Source: Sphingomonas sp. (GTDB lineage Bacteria > Pseudomonadota > Alphaproteobacteria > Sphingomonadales > Sphingomonadaceae). Taken from it: a stretch of DNA of 37,771 nt. Positions 1 to 7,734 of this stretch are shown here, piece by piece. The stretch is from the NCBI RefSeq assembly GCF_025363195.1, contig NZ_JANYEK010000233.1, positions 1 through 37,771 on the forward strand, read 5' to 3'. The notes under the pieces were generated by a model, which was not told the DNA's origin, did no database searches, and saw only the letters and a program-made list of their open reading frames with translations. The translations under genes were made by a program, and so were the position numbers. The stretch's first letter is position 1, and each line of letters starts with the position of its first letter.

Positions 1-120
1 ATATTCGAATCACGCCGTCCTACCCGGGATTGTCGCAAAGGCCGCCTTCTATCCAGGTTTTTTATACTATCGATGGACGGGTTTCACCAAGATCTTCCCG
101 AATAGAAAAGGAGGAAAGTG

Positions 121-498
121 ATGGCAGATTTAGAAGAGGCCGTCATTCTCTCTGAAATCTCTGGAATGGTCGCTGATCATACAAGACCCGATGCTGATGC
201 GGCATTTCTTTACGCAGAAGCGGAGGATGGTATGGTTGGACCAGCACTCTTCCAGGACATGGGTGACTTCGTTCGGTATATCGCTCCGAGCCTTGCATTG
301 AGCCTGAAGATTATGGATCTGTGGGATGCCGCCGATGAGACGAAGAAATGGGCTGCACTTTTCCTGACAATACAGGGCGATCAGTTCGACGCGCGATTTC
401 AATATCCCGGGGAATGGGGCGATGAAACCGAGGGGGAGCGCCGCGATCGGGTGCTCGAGGCGAAATATGGCAACAAGCGGATCGTGTATGAAGGTTGA
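121..498 (+). CDS. Small cytosolic protein, possibly a YezG/DUF600-like immunity protein
   Basis: A 125-residue acidic protein without signal peptide or membrane segment. The start is set by a strong AGGAGG at 109-114, six bases before the ATG at 121; the GTG at 118 is too close to it. The second half has the pattern Trp-x2-Leu, a Gly-Asp-x-Phe strand, Phe-x-Tyr-Pro-x-Glu-Trp, then Arg and an Ala-Lys-Tyr-Gly motif near the C-terminus. The first half has Leu-Tyr-Ala-Glu followed by a glycine. This spacing resembles the YezG/DUF600 family, which includes immunity proteins to polymorphic toxins. The assignment is by eye only. No toxin is visible downstream, and the upstream neighbour is outside the window. 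The gene is less GC-rich than argS next door, which fits accessory DNA. Confidence 0.6.
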   Translation: MADLEEAVILSEISGMVADHTRPDADAAFLYAEAEDGMVGPALFQDMGDFVRYIAPSLALSLKIMDLWDAADETKKWAALFLTIQGDQFDARFQYPGEWGDETEGERRDRVLEAKYGNKRIVYEG

Positions 499-664
499 AA
501 TGAGGCTTGGCGAGCCCGGCCGATATCGGGGTCGTATCGATATGCGGTTTGCTTGGGCGGTCATCCTGCCACGCCCGCACTTTCGGCATTGCCTTGCCCA
601 CACCGTTTGAGTCCCCGCCGCCATTCCGCTAAGGCCCGCGCTCGCTTTTAGGTTCGGACTTTTC

Positions 665-2389
665 ATGACACTCTACACCCGTTTCGCCGCGCATCTCGAT
701 GCGGCTCTCGATACGCTCGTGGCTGCGGGCGATCTGCCGGCTGGTCTGAACCGCGCTGCCGTGACGGTGGAGCCCCCGCGCGACGTGACGCATGGCGATC
801 TCGCCACCAATGCCGCGATGGTGCTGGCCAAGCCCGCCGCGACCAATCCGCGCGCGCTGGCCGAGAAGATCGCCGCCGAGTTGGGCAAGCTGGACGAGGT
901 CGAGGCGGTGTCGATCGCCGGGCCGGGCTTTATCAACATGACGCTGAGCGAGGATATCTGGCGCACCGAATTGTCGGCGATCATCGACGGGGCTGAGGAT
1001 TACGGGCGTTCGTCGCGCGGCAAGGGCACGACGGTCAACATCGAATATGTCTCCGCCAACCCTACGGGTCCGATGCACATGGGGCATTGCCGCGGCGCGG
1101 TGGTCGGCGATGCGCTGGCCAGCTTGTTGGAATTCGCCGGGAACACGGTGATCCGCGAATATTATGTCAACGATGCCGGCGGGCAGGTCGACGTCCTCGC
1201 GCGCTCGGCTCACCTGCGATATCGCGAGGCGCTGGGCGCGACGATCGAGATTCCGGAAGGGCTGTATCCGGGCGACTATCTGGTCCCGGTGGGCCAATCG
1301 CTGGCGCAGGAATTCGGCGACAAATATGTCGATGCGCCGGAGGGTGATTGGCTCGCGCTGTTTCGCAAAAATGCAGTCGCGGCGATGCTGGTGCTGATCA
1401 AGGCCGATCTGGCGCTGCTCGGCATCCATCACGATCTGTTCTCGTCCGAGGCGGAATTGCAAGCGGCGGGCAAGCCCGAGGCGGCCGAGGCGGAATTGCG
1501 CGCGCGGGGTCTGATCTATGATGGCGTGCTGGAAGCGCCGAAGGGCGAGACGCCGGACGATTGGGAGCCGGTGGTGCTGCCGCTGTTCCGTTCGACGCAG
1601 TTCGGCGACGATCAGGATCGGCCGATCCGCAAGTCGTCGGGCGCCTGGACCTATTTCGGTGCCGACCTCGCTTACCACTACCAGAAGGCACAGACCGCCG
1701 ATGCGATGATCGACATCTGGGGTGCCGACCATGCCGGGACGATCAAGCGGATCGTCGCAGCGGTGCAGGCATTGACCGGCGGAAAGACCAAATTCGACGT
1801 CAAGCTGGTGCAGATGGTGCGGTTGCTGCGTGCGGGCGAGCCGGTGAAAATGTCCAAGCGGTCGGGTAACTTCGTGACGCTGGCCGATGTCGTGAATGAG
1901 GTCGGCAAGGATGTGGTGCGCTTCACCATGCTGACGCGGAAGGCCGATGCGCAAATGGATTTCGATTTCGCCAAGGTGGTCGAGGCGTCGAAAGACAACC
2001 CGGTTTTCTACGTTCAATACGCCCACGCCCGCATCATGTCGCTGCATCGTCGCGCCGATGAGGCCGGAATCGTGTGCGCCGGGCCTGATTTGTCCCAGCT
2101 TGAAACGGACGACCTGGCTCTGGTGAAGCTGGCCGCGCAATTCCCGCGCGTGGTCGACACCGCTGCGACGGCCCGCGAACCGCATAGAATTGCTTTCTAT
2201 CTCTATGACTTGGCAGCGGCTTTCCACGCGCTGTGGAATGTCGGCAATGACGATCCGGCGCGGCGTTTCCTGATTACGGATAATCCGGCGGTCACGTGCG
2301 CGCGGCTTTTCTTGGCCGACGCAATCGGGCAGATCATCCGCAACGGACTTGGCATCATGGGGGTGCAGGCGGTCCAGGAGATGAAGTGA
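665..2389 (+). CDS. argS: Arginyl-tRNA synthetase
   Basis: Class I aminoacyl-tRNA synthetase that charges tRNA-Arg in the cytoplasm. At 574 residues it has the normal bacterial length. The N-terminal additional domain covers about residues 1-100. The HIGH signature appears as His-Met-Gly-His at 138-141 within the motif Asn-Pro-Thr-Gly-Pro-Met. The KMSKS loop is Lys-Met-Ser-Lys-Arg-Ser-Gly from residue 395. A DALR-type anticodon-binding domain ends the protein. Its TGA stop overlaps the ATG of the next gene by one base (TGATG at 2387-2391), so the two are translationally coupled. This argS-SPOR-nagZ-scpAB-tat order is the usual one in sphingomonads. No clear promoter was found in 499-664. Confidence 0.97.
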   Translation: MTLYTRFAAHLDAALDTLVAAGDLPAGLNRAAVTVEPPRDVTHGDLATNAAMVLAKPAATNPRALAEKIAAELGKLDEVEAVSIAGPGFINMTLSEDIWRTELSAIIDGAEDYGRSSRGKGTTVNIEYVSANPTGPMHMGHCRGAVVGDALASLLEFAGNTVIREYYVNDAGGQVDVLARSAHLRYREALGATIEIPEGLYPGDYLVPVGQSLAQEFGDKYVDAPEGDWLALFRKNAVAAMLVLIKADLALLGIHHDLFSSEAELQAAGKPEAAEAELRARGLIYDGVLEAPKGETPDDWEPVVLPLFRSTQFGDDQDRPIRKSSGAWTYFGADLAYHYQKAQTADAMIDIWGADHAGTIKRIVAAVQALTGGKTKFDVKLVQMVRLLRAGEPVKMSKRSGNFVTLADVVNEVGKDVVRFTMLTRKADAQMDFDFAKVVEASKDNPVFYVQYAHARIMSLHRRADEAGIVCAGPDLSQLETDDLALVKLAAQFPRVVDTAATAREPHRIAFYLYDLAAAFHALWNVGNDDPARRFLITDNPAVTCARLFLADAIGQIIRNGLGIMGVQAVQEMK

Positions 2390-3120
2390 TGGCGACCTCC
2401 AACGATCAGGCGATGCGGGACGAGGATCGGCTGCCCTGGCTGGAAACGGTTGAGGAGGATTATGATAACGGCCCGAGCATCGTCAGGATCCTGGGGCTAT
2501 TGGTGGTCGGCCTCGCGGTAATCGCCGCGGCGATCTTCGGCTATCGCTATTTCGAGAAGAGCCGCGGAGCCGATGGCAACGGCGCGCTGATTGAGGCGCA
2601 GCGGGGCGATTACAAGGTCAAGCCCGACGATCCCGGTGGCCTCAAGGTGAAGGGCGAGGGTGACACAGCGATCGCGACCAGTGACGGCGCGGGCACCAGC
2701 AACGGCGTGATCAACCTCGATGGTGCGCCGGAAGCACCCGTGGCGGGCACCAAGACAAAGGCCGGTGCTCCGGCAGCGGCGACGGGTGCTGCGAAGACGG
2801 TGGCACCGGTTCCCGCCTCGGGCGGTAAACTGATGGCGGCACCGACCGGCCCGGACATCAACGTCGCAGGCGCGGCGTCGGGCGGGTCTCTGGTGCAGCT
2901 CGGGTCGTTCGGTAGCGAGGGGGAGGCCAATGCGGTCTGGGCCAAACAATCCAAGCGCTTCACCTATCTCGCTCCGCTCGGCAAATCCGTCGTGAAAGCG
3001 GAGGTCAACGGCAACACCGTCTACCGCCTGCGCGTCAATGCGGGCAGCGCGGGTCAGGCGACGGCGCTTTGCGGCAAACTGAAGGTCGCGGGTGAGGCGT
3101 GTTTCGTTCCGAATTCTTGA
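2389..3120 (+). CDS. SPOR-domain cell-envelope protein
   Basis: A 243-residue bitopic inner-membrane protein. A cytoplasmic N-terminus of about 30 residues is followed by one membrane helix (about 31-51). Then comes a long low-complexity periplasmic linker rich in Ala, Gly, Pro and Thr, and a C-terminal SPOR domain from about residue 165. The SPOR domain starts at the Val-Gln-Leu-Gly-Ser-Phe strand and contains the Tyr-Arg-Leu-Arg-Val strand. SPOR domains bind denuded peptidoglycan at septa, so a role in division or wall turnover is likely. The neighbour nagZ (muropeptide recycling) fits. The start is the ATG that overlaps the argS stop; longer in-frame extensions would lie inside argS. The two Cys residues near the C-terminus may form a disulfide, as in other SPOR domains. 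Confidence 0.88.
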   Translation: MATSNDQAMRDEDRLPWLETVEEDYDNGPSIVRILGLLVVGLAVIAAAIFGYRYFEKSRGADGNGALIEAQRGDYKVKPDDPGGLKVKGEGDTAIATSDGAGTSNGVINLDGAPEAPVAGTKTKAGAPAAATGAAKTVAPVPASGGKLMAAPTGPDINVAGAASGGSLVQLGSFGSEGEANAVWAKQSKRFTYLAPLGKSVVKAEVNGNTVYRLRVNAGSAGQATALCGKLKVAGEACFVPNS

Positions 3121-3134
3121 AGCTTCCGTCCGTT

Positions 3135-3179
3135 TCCGTCCGTCCTGATTAGCCTCAGCCCCTACTCAGGACGGGCGGA
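3135..3179 (+). terminator. Long hairpin between the SPOR gene and nagZ
   Basis: A 14-bp stem (3135-3148 pairing with 3166-3179, one G-U wobble) with a 17-nt loop lies between the SPOR gene stop and the nagZ start. There is no T-run after it, so it is either a weak intrinsic terminator or an RNA-stability or attenuation element in the argS-tat transcript. The pairing is directly visible; the function is inferred. Confidence 0.45.
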
Positions 3180-3196
3180 GCTTGTTAGGCTGGGGT

Positions 3197-4204
3197 ATGA
3201 TTCCAGTTATTTTCGGCCTGTCGGGCCTGGCCATCACTCCGGAAGAGCGCAGCTTTTTCGCCAGCGTTAACCCTGCGGGCTACATCCTGTTCAAACGCAA
3301 TATCGAGACCCGGTCGCAGGTTCGCGCCCTGACGGACGAGCTGCGCGTGCTGTCGGGGCGGGACGACCTGCCGATCCTGATCGATCAGGAGGGTGGGCGC
3401 GTGGCGCGGATGCAGGCGCCGGAATGGCCCGAATTCCCCGGCGGTCCCGCGTTCGACGCCCTGTACGAACGCGCGCCGATTTCCGGAATCGAGGCGGCGC
3501 GGGTCAACGCGCAGGGGATCGCGCTGATGCTGACGGAGGTGGGCATCACGGTCGATTGCTTGCCGCTGCTCGATGTGGCGCAGCCCGACACCACCGAGGC
3601 GATCTCAAGCCGTGCGCTGGGCCGCGAGCCGATGCGCGTCGCGGCGATGGGCCGCGCGATCCTCGATGGGTTGCAGCGCGGCGGTGTGGTCGGCGTGGTG
3701 AAGCATATGCCGGGGCATGGCCGGGCGCTTGTCGACACCCATTACCATCTGCCCACCGTTACCGCATCTGAGGTTGAGCTGGCGATCGATCTCGCGCCGT
3801 TCATCGCGCTGAAGGATGCGCCGATGGGGATGACCTCGCACATCGTGTTCGAGGCGTGGGACAAGGAGCGGCCCGCCACGCTGTCGCCGATCGTCGTGCA
3901 GGATATCATTCGTGGGCGGATCGGTTTCGACGGGCTGTTGATGACCGACGATATCGACATGAAGGCGCTATCGGGCAGCGCAGGCGACAAAGCGGCGGGG
4001 GCGATCGCGGCGGGCTGCGATATCGTACTCGATTGCTGGGCGCGGATGCCGGAGATGGAGGATATTGCCGGGCGGATGAGCCTCATCTCCGAAGCGTCGC
4101 GGGCGCGGCTGGACCGGGCGATGGCGACGATCGCAGGGGCGGCGCCGCAGGGTGATTTGGCCGAGTTGATCGCCAAGCGGGATGCATTGCTCGCAATGGC
4201 TTAA
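3197..4204 (+). CDS. nagZ: Beta-N-acetylglucosaminidase NagZ (GH3)
   Basis: Cytoplasmic glycoside hydrolase family 3 enzyme that removes N-acetylglucosamine from anhydromuropeptides during peptidoglycan recycling. It has 335 residues from the ATG at 3197, the single-domain size of NagZ. The family loop Lys-His-Met-Pro-Gly-His-Gly spans 169-175, with the acid/base histidine at about 182 in Asp-Thr-His. The nucleophile lies in Thr-Asp-Asp-Ile-Asp-Met, Asp251 or Asp252. A Leu-Ile-Asp-Gln-Glu-Gly-Gly-Arg-Val substrate-binding motif starts near residue 61. A TTG at 3182 would add five residues, but NagZ proteins normally start at the Met-x-Pro-Val-Ile-Phe-Gly strand, so ATG was chosen. Confidence 0.95.
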   Translation: MIPVIFGLSGLAITPEERSFFASVNPAGYILFKRNIETRSQVRALTDELRVLSGRDDLPILIDQEGGRVARMQAPEWPEFPGGPAFDALYERAPISGIEAARVNAQGIALMLTEVGITVDCLPLLDVAQPDTTEAISSRALGREPMRVAAMGRAILDGLQRGGVVGVVKHMPGHGRALVDTHYHLPTVTASEVELAIDLAPFIALKDAPMGMTSHIVFEAWDKERPATLSPIVVQDIIRGRIGFDGLLMTDDIDMKALSGSAGDKAAGAIAAGCDIVLDCWARMPEMEDIAGRMSLISEASRARLDRAMATIAGAAPQGDLAELIAKRDALLAMA

Positions 4205-4243
4205 ATCCTCCCGGTATCAGGAAGGATCGGTTAGGATGCCCGC

Positions 4244-4975
4244 GTGATCGACGAGCCCGAACAATTGACGCTGGACATCGATGGGTGGGAGGGCCCGCTC
4301 GATCTGCTGCTCGATCTTGCCCGGCGGCAGAAGGTCGATCTACGTGAGATTTCGATCCTCGCGCTGGTCGATCAATATCTGCGCTATGTCGAGGAAGCCC
4401 GAACGATCAAGCTGGAACTGGCCGCCGATTATCTCGTGATGGCGGCGTGGCTGGCCTATCTGAAATCCGCCCTGCTGCTGCCGCGCGATCCGGAGGCCCA
4501 GCCCGATCCTGACGAACTGGCCTTGCGCCTGCACTTGCGGCTGGAACGACTGAACGCGATGCGCGAAAGCGGCGCGCGGCTGATCGCGCGTGACCGGATC
4601 GGGCGGGATGTGTTCGCCTGCGGCTCACCGGAGGGGTTGCGGACCGTCCGAAAGGCGCTGTGGCAGGCGGAAATCTTCGATCTGATCGCGGCGTATGGCC
4701 GGATCACCGCGCGCACGCGTCCCGTGATGCATGTGGTCGCCGATCGGCAGGTGATGACGCTGGAGGCGGCGCTGGAGCGTGTCTCGCGGCTGCTCGGGAT
4801 GACGGTGGAATGGGGAACGATCGAGAGTTTCCTGCCCCATAAGGCAACGGGGACGCTGCGCAAATCGGCGTTGGCGAGCAGCTTCCTCGCCGCGCTGGAA
4901 TTGGCGCGGCAGGGGCGGGTGGAACTGCGGCAGGCATCGCCGTTCGCGCCGCTTTATCTACGGGCGCCGGCATGA
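4244..4975 (+). CDS. scpA: Segregation and condensation protein A
   Basis: Kleisin subunit of the bacterial SMC condensin (Smc-ScpA-ScpB), acting in chromosome organisation and segregation. It has 243 residues, the usual length. The N-terminus carries the typical Trp-Glu-Gly-Pro-Leu-Asp-Leu-Leu-Leu motif and Ile-Leu-Val-Asp-Gln-Tyr helix that contact Smc, and the C-terminus has the winged-helix contact region. The start is GTG at 4244, since an upstream ATG at 4234 hits an immediate stop. The stop overlaps scpB by four bases (ATGA at 4972-4975). Confidence 0.93.
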   Translation: MIDEPEQLTLDIDGWEGPLDLLLDLARRQKVDLREISILALVDQYLRYVEEARTIKLELAADYLVMAAWLAYLKSALLLPRDPEAQPDPDELALRLHLRLERLNAMRESGARLIARDRIGRDVFACGSPEGLRTVRKALWQAEIFDLIAAYGRITARTRPVMHVVADRQVMTLEAALERVSRLLGMTVEWGTIESFLPHKATGTLRKSALASSFLAALELARQGRVELRQASPFAPLYLRAPA

Positions 4976-5550
4976 AGGCGGCGGACGATCTTGCCCGAGC
5001 GGTGGAGGCGGTGTTGTTCGCCGCGACAGAACCGATGACGGTGGCGGCGATCACTACGCATTTGAACGATGCGCCCGGCATCCGCGACGCGCTGGCGCGC
5101 CTGCAGGGAGATTACGAAGGGCGCGGCATCGAGCTGGTTGTGCGCGGCGACCGCTGGCATTTCCAGACCGCGCCCGACATGGCGCATTTGCTGCGCCGGG
5201 ACCGTGAGGAACCGCGCAAGCTGAGCCGGGCCGGGATCGAGACGTTGGCGATCATCGCCTATCACGAACCGGCGACCCGCGCCGAGATCGAGGCGATTCG
5301 CGGCGTGCAGATATCGAAGGGCACGATCGATGTGTTGATGGAAGCGGGCTGGGTACGTCCGGCCGGACGGCGCGAGGTGCCGGGGCGGCCTTTGCTCTAT
5401 GCCACGACACCTGATTTCCTCGCCCATTTCGGGCTCTCCAGCCGCCGCGACCTGCCGGGGATCGACGATCTCAAGGCGGCAGGGCTGCTAGCTCCGGTCG
5501 ATATCGCTTTTGAAACTATCGAGGTGGCCAATCCGTATGAGGAAGACTAA
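4972..5550 (+). CDS. scpB: Segregation and condensation protein B
   Basis: Winged-helix partner of ScpA in the SMC condensin complex. It has 192 residues with two winged-helix units. Recognisable parts are the N-terminal Ala-Val-Glu-Ala-Val-Leu-Phe-Ala helix and the segment Glu-Thr-Leu-Ala-Ile-Ile-Ala-Tyr. The motif Arg-Ala-Glu-Ile-Glu-x-Ile-Arg-Gly-Val is typical of the family. It overlaps scpA by four bases and is followed 28 bases later by tatA with its own ribosome site (CCAGGAGAAG before ATG 5579). Confidence 0.93.
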   Translation: MKAADDLARAVEAVLFAATEPMTVAAITTHLNDAPGIRDALARLQGDYEGRGIELVVRGDRWHFQTAPDMAHLLRRDREEPRKLSRAGIETLAIIAYHEPATRAEIEAIRGVQISKGTIDVLMEAGWVRPAGRREVPGRPLLYATTPDFLAHFGLSSRRDLPGIDDLKAAGLLAPVDIAFETIEVANPYEED

Positions 5551-5578
5551 ATAGAGTGGAATCTCCAGGAGAAGTGTC

Positions 5579-5806
5579 ATGGGTCTCGGCCCCGTTCATT
5601 TGATCGTCCTCGCCATCGTCGCAATCCTGTTGCTCGGTGGTGGTCGCTTTTCGAGCATGATGGGCGACGTCGCCAAGGGCGTTAAGCAGTTCAAAAAAGG
5701 CATGGCGGAAGAGGATGATACCGCCACGCCCAACCGGATCGAAGCCAAGAAGGCGGCCGATCCCGCCTTTGACAGCGATGGCGAGAAGCTCAGCGAAAAG
5801 CGCTGA
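5579..5806 (+). CDS. tatA: Sec-independent translocase subunit TatA
   Basis: Pore-forming subunit of the twin-arginine translocon, which exports folded proteins across the inner membrane. It is 75 residues long, with one N-terminal membrane helix (about 4-20), a Gly-Gly-Gly hinge, an amphipathic helix (about 25-45 with Gly-Val-Lys-Gln-Phe-Lys-Lys-Gly) and a charged tail. It lacks the Phe-Gly hinge pair of E. coli TatA but has Gly-Arg-Phe at the hinge, common in alphaproteobacteria. It is the first of three clustered tat genes. Confidence 0.93.
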   Translation: MGLGPVHLIVLAIVAILLLGGGRFSSMMGDVAKGVKQFKKGMAEEDDTATPNRIEAKKAADPAFDSDGEKLSEKR

Positions 5807-5958
5807 CGTTCGGAATTCCCGTTCATCCTGACTGTTTCGATGGGGTGTTCTTCCTTTCACAGGCCGAAGGGAGGGGCGGGTCGCTGAACTTTTTCAGGAT
5901 GAGCTTTTCACCTCTTTTTCTGGCTGACCGCCATTTTCTTGCTGAACGATAGGCCCGC

Positions 5959-6414
5959 ATGTTTGATATCGCGCCCTCCGAATTCCTGCTCGTCGCGGTG
6001 GTTGCCCTGCTGGTCATCGGGCCGAAGGACCTCCCCAAGGCGATGCGCTTTCTCGGCTATTGGGTCGGCAAGGCGCGCGGCGTGATGGGGCAGGTGCGCT
6101 CGGGCTTCGACTCGATGGTGCGCGAAGCCGAATTGCACGACATGGAAAAAAAATGGGCGGCGGAGAATGAGCGGATCATGCGCGAGCATGCCACGCCCGC
6201 TGCGCTGGCATCCGATGTACCGGGCGATGCATCCGGTGCCGTGGTAGAGCATGTTGCACAGGATGCCCCGCCGATGATGGTCGAACAGCCTGTGATGGTT
6301 GAACATCCGGTCGTGATCGCCGCGTCGGACGGTGCGAGCGAAGCGATTGCGCCGACCGCACCTAAGCCACGCAAGCCGCGGGCGAAGAAGACTGAACCCA
6401 AGGCGGAATCGTGA
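5959..6414 (+). CDS. tatB: Sec-independent translocase subunit TatB
   Basis: Signal-peptide receptor subunit, acting with TatC. It is 151 residues: a short periplasmic N-terminus (Met-Phe-Asp-Ile), one membrane helix (about 7-22) ending in Ile-Gly-Pro-Lys-Asp-Leu-Pro, an amphipathic helix, and a long charged and then Pro/Val/Ala-rich tail ending in lysines. The Gly-Pro hinge and Leu-Pro motif distinguish it from TatA. A 152-nt gap separates it from tatA. Its stop overlaps the GTG start of tatC by four bases (GTGA at 6411-6414). Confidence 0.93.
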   Translation: MFDIAPSEFLLVAVVALLVIGPKDLPKAMRFLGYWVGKARGVMGQVRSGFDSMVREAELHDMEKKWAAENERIMREHATPAALASDVPGDASGAVVEHVAQDAPPMMVEQPVMVEHPVVIAASDGASEAIAPTAPKPRKPRAKKTEPKAES

Positions 6415-7193
6415 GCGACGAGACAGAGACCGAGATTGACGCATCGCGGGCGCCGTTACTGGATCATCTGATCGAACTGCGCCGCCGATTGTTGTGGTCG
6501 GTCGTGGCGATTGTGATCACGTTCTGCGCCAGCCTGTATTTCGCACGCCCGATCCTGGGGTTTCTTGTCGCGCCGCTGAAGATCGCGGGCCAGACCAAGA
6601 TTATCAACACCGAAATCTTTGGCGGCTTTCTGGTCGAGGTGAAGGTCGCGTTCTTCGCCGCGCTGATGCTATCCTTTCCGGTCATCGCCAACCAATTGTG
6701 GCAATTCGTCGCGCCAGGCCTGTACCGCAAGGAAAAGCGCGCGCTGCTGCCATTCCTGCTGGCGACGCCCCTGCTGTTCATCGCCGGTGCGTCGATGGCC
6801 TATTATATCGCGGTGCCGATGGCGCTGAAGTTCCTGCTGGGATTTCAGGGTAATCTGGGCGGCGTGACGCAAGAGGCGTTGCCGGACGTCAACAATTACC
6901 TGAAATTCATGATGCAGTTCGTGTTTGGCTTCGGTGTGTCGTTTCTGTTGCCGGTGGTGCTCATGCTGCTGGAGCGCGCCGGGATCGTCACGCGCAAGCA
7001 GTTGATTAACGCGCGGCGTTACGCGATCGTCGCGGCGTTCGCGATCGCTGCGGTATTGACCCCGCCGGACATTGGATCGCAACTGCTGCTCGCGATCCCC
7101 TTGTGCCTGCTGTATGAATTGGCGCTGATCGGTATCTGGTTCACCGAGCGCAAGCGCGCCAGGGTAGCGGCTGAGGCCCCCGAAGGCGTCTGA
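6411..7193 (+). CDS. tatC: Sec-independent translocase subunit TatC
   Basis: Six-helix core of the twin-arginine translocon that binds the twin-arginine signal. It has 260 residues. The N-terminal cytoplasmic motif Leu-Asp-His-Leu-Ile-Glu-Leu-Arg-Arg-Arg is the TatC hallmark, and the conserved Phe-Val-Ala-Pro-Gly-Leu segment follows helix 2. The Val-Leu-Thr-Pro-Pro-Asp motif sits before the last helices. GTG is used as start, translationally coupled to tatB. Confidence 0.95.
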   Translation: MSDETETEIDASRAPLLDHLIELRRRLLWSVVAIVITFCASLYFARPILGFLVAPLKIAGQTKIINTEIFGGFLVEVKVAFFAALMLSFPVIANQLWQFVAPGLYRKEKRALLPFLLATPLLFIAGASMAYYIAVPMALKFLLGFQGNLGGVTQEALPDVNNYLKFMMQFVFGFGVSFLLPVVLMLLERAGIVTRKQLINARRYAIVAAFAIAAVLTPPDIGSQLLLAIPLCLLYELALIGIWFTERKRARVAAEAPEGV

Positions 7194-7201
7194 AACGAAA
7201 A

Positions 7202-7230
7202 ATGGCTCCCGCCGCAACGGCAAGGGCCAT
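7202..7230 (+). terminator. Possible terminator after tatC
   Basis: An imperfect hairpin (outer ATGGC at 7202-7206 with GCCAT at 7226-7230, inner GCCG with CGGC) follows the tatC stop. It is flanked by an A-run on the left and CTTT on the right, as expected between convergent genes. The stem has mismatches, so confidence is limited. Confidence 0.4.
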
Positions 7231-7265
7231 GATCTTTCCAAACAGGGCTCAGCCCAGGCCAGATA

Positions 7266-7400
7266 TTATTTCGCGCCCTTTGCCGTCTTGGCAACGGTGT
7301 CGCCAGCGGACGAAACGTCCTTGCCGGCACCTTCGATGGTGTTGCACGCACTGACCAACAGTGCTGCGGCGACGACGGCCATTCCTACGAGTTTGCGCAT
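7266..7400 (-). CDS. Entericidin-like small lipoprotein
   Basis: A 44-residue lipoprotein of the entericidin A/B (EcnAB) family. Residues 1-18 form a lipoprotein signal peptide with lipobox Leu-Val-Ser-Ala-Cys (Cys19). The mature peptide is a short amphipathic helix with the family pattern Cys-Asn-Thr-Ile-Glu-Gly-Ala-Gly-Lys-Asp-Val-Ser and repeated Ala-Gly and Thr-Ala. The start is the ATG at 7400, preceded by AAGGAG eight bases upstream. Entericidins are stress-regulated in several proteobacteria. Here the gene lies in the general stress locus behind a near-consensus EcfG promoter, so induction by EcfG is likely but not proven. Confidence 0.88.
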   Translation of the reverse strand: MRKLVGMAVVAAALLVSACNTIEGAGKDVSSAGDTVAKTAKGAK

Positions 7401-7459
7401 GGGAGGTTCTCCTTCTGGATAAAGATTTTTTGGAGTCTGAAAACATCCAACCATCTCAG

Positions 7460-7484
7460 AATGATTGATCCGCAATATCGTTCC
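7460..7484 (-). promoter_or_regulatory. Candidate EcfG promoter of the entericidin gene (one mismatch)
   Basis: On the minus strand GGAAC (7484-7480) is followed after exactly 16 bases by CATT (7463-7460). The EcfG consensus is GGAAC, 16-17 bases, CGTT, so this has a full -35 and three of four -10 bases. It sits about 60 bases before the entericidin start. Confidence 0.5.
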
Positions 7485-7548
7485 GGCAACGCTGCCCATT
7501 TGCACAGGGACGCACCGCTTAAGGCATCCGGACTATGGAAAGGGCTCT

Positions 7549-7648
7549 AAAAAGTGTTGGGCCCGGAAGCGTCTCCGGGGGGAGGGTGACGCCGCCGGGC
7601 CCATGTCTTGGATAGCGAGAGCGGGGGGGCATAAATTCGCTATCCGAA
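7549..7648 (-). ncRNA. Predicted stress-induced small RNA with two C-rich loops
   Basis: A minus-strand transcript of about 100 nt is predicted from just below a perfect EcfG promoter (7655-7679) to a T-run at 7553-7549. It would fold into two hairpins. The first has a perfect 9-bp stem (7645-7637 with 7618-7610) and an 18-nt loop holding seven consecutive C. The second has a 9-bp outer stem (7603-7595 with 7566-7558), a 5-bp inner stem (7592-7588 with 7573-7569) and a loop with CCCTCCCCCC. The outer stem is followed by ACAC and TTTTT, an intrinsic terminator. Loops of this kind can pair with G-rich ribosome sites. Caulobacter GsrN, a sigma-T-dependent RNA of the same response, also works through a C-rich loop. 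Homology to GsrN is inferred from design and context only. The hairpins could instead be only the nepR-phyP terminator. Confidence 0.65.
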
Positions 7649-7654
7649 GAGTAA

Positions 7655-7679
7655 AACGGCCTTCGTTAAGATCGGTTCC
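7655..7679 (-). promoter_or_regulatory. Perfect EcfG-type promoter
   Basis: On the minus strand GGAAC (7679-7675), a spacer of exactly 16 bases, and CGTT (7658-7655). This is a full match to the alphaproteobacterial EcfG consensus. It lies 56-80 bases beyond the phyP stop and points away from it, directly at the two hairpins at 7549-7648. Confidence 0.8.
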
Positions 7680-7734
7680 GGAATTTTTTCACAAAACGGA
7701 TTCTTTTTCGCAGGCGGGAATTTCGACTGAAATA

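Noticed and set aside
629..2227. A long minus-strand open frame of 532 codons opposite argS
   Set aside because: It is antisense to a well-supported argS, rich in His/Arg/Gln with no family features, as expected for a GC-rich shadow frame.
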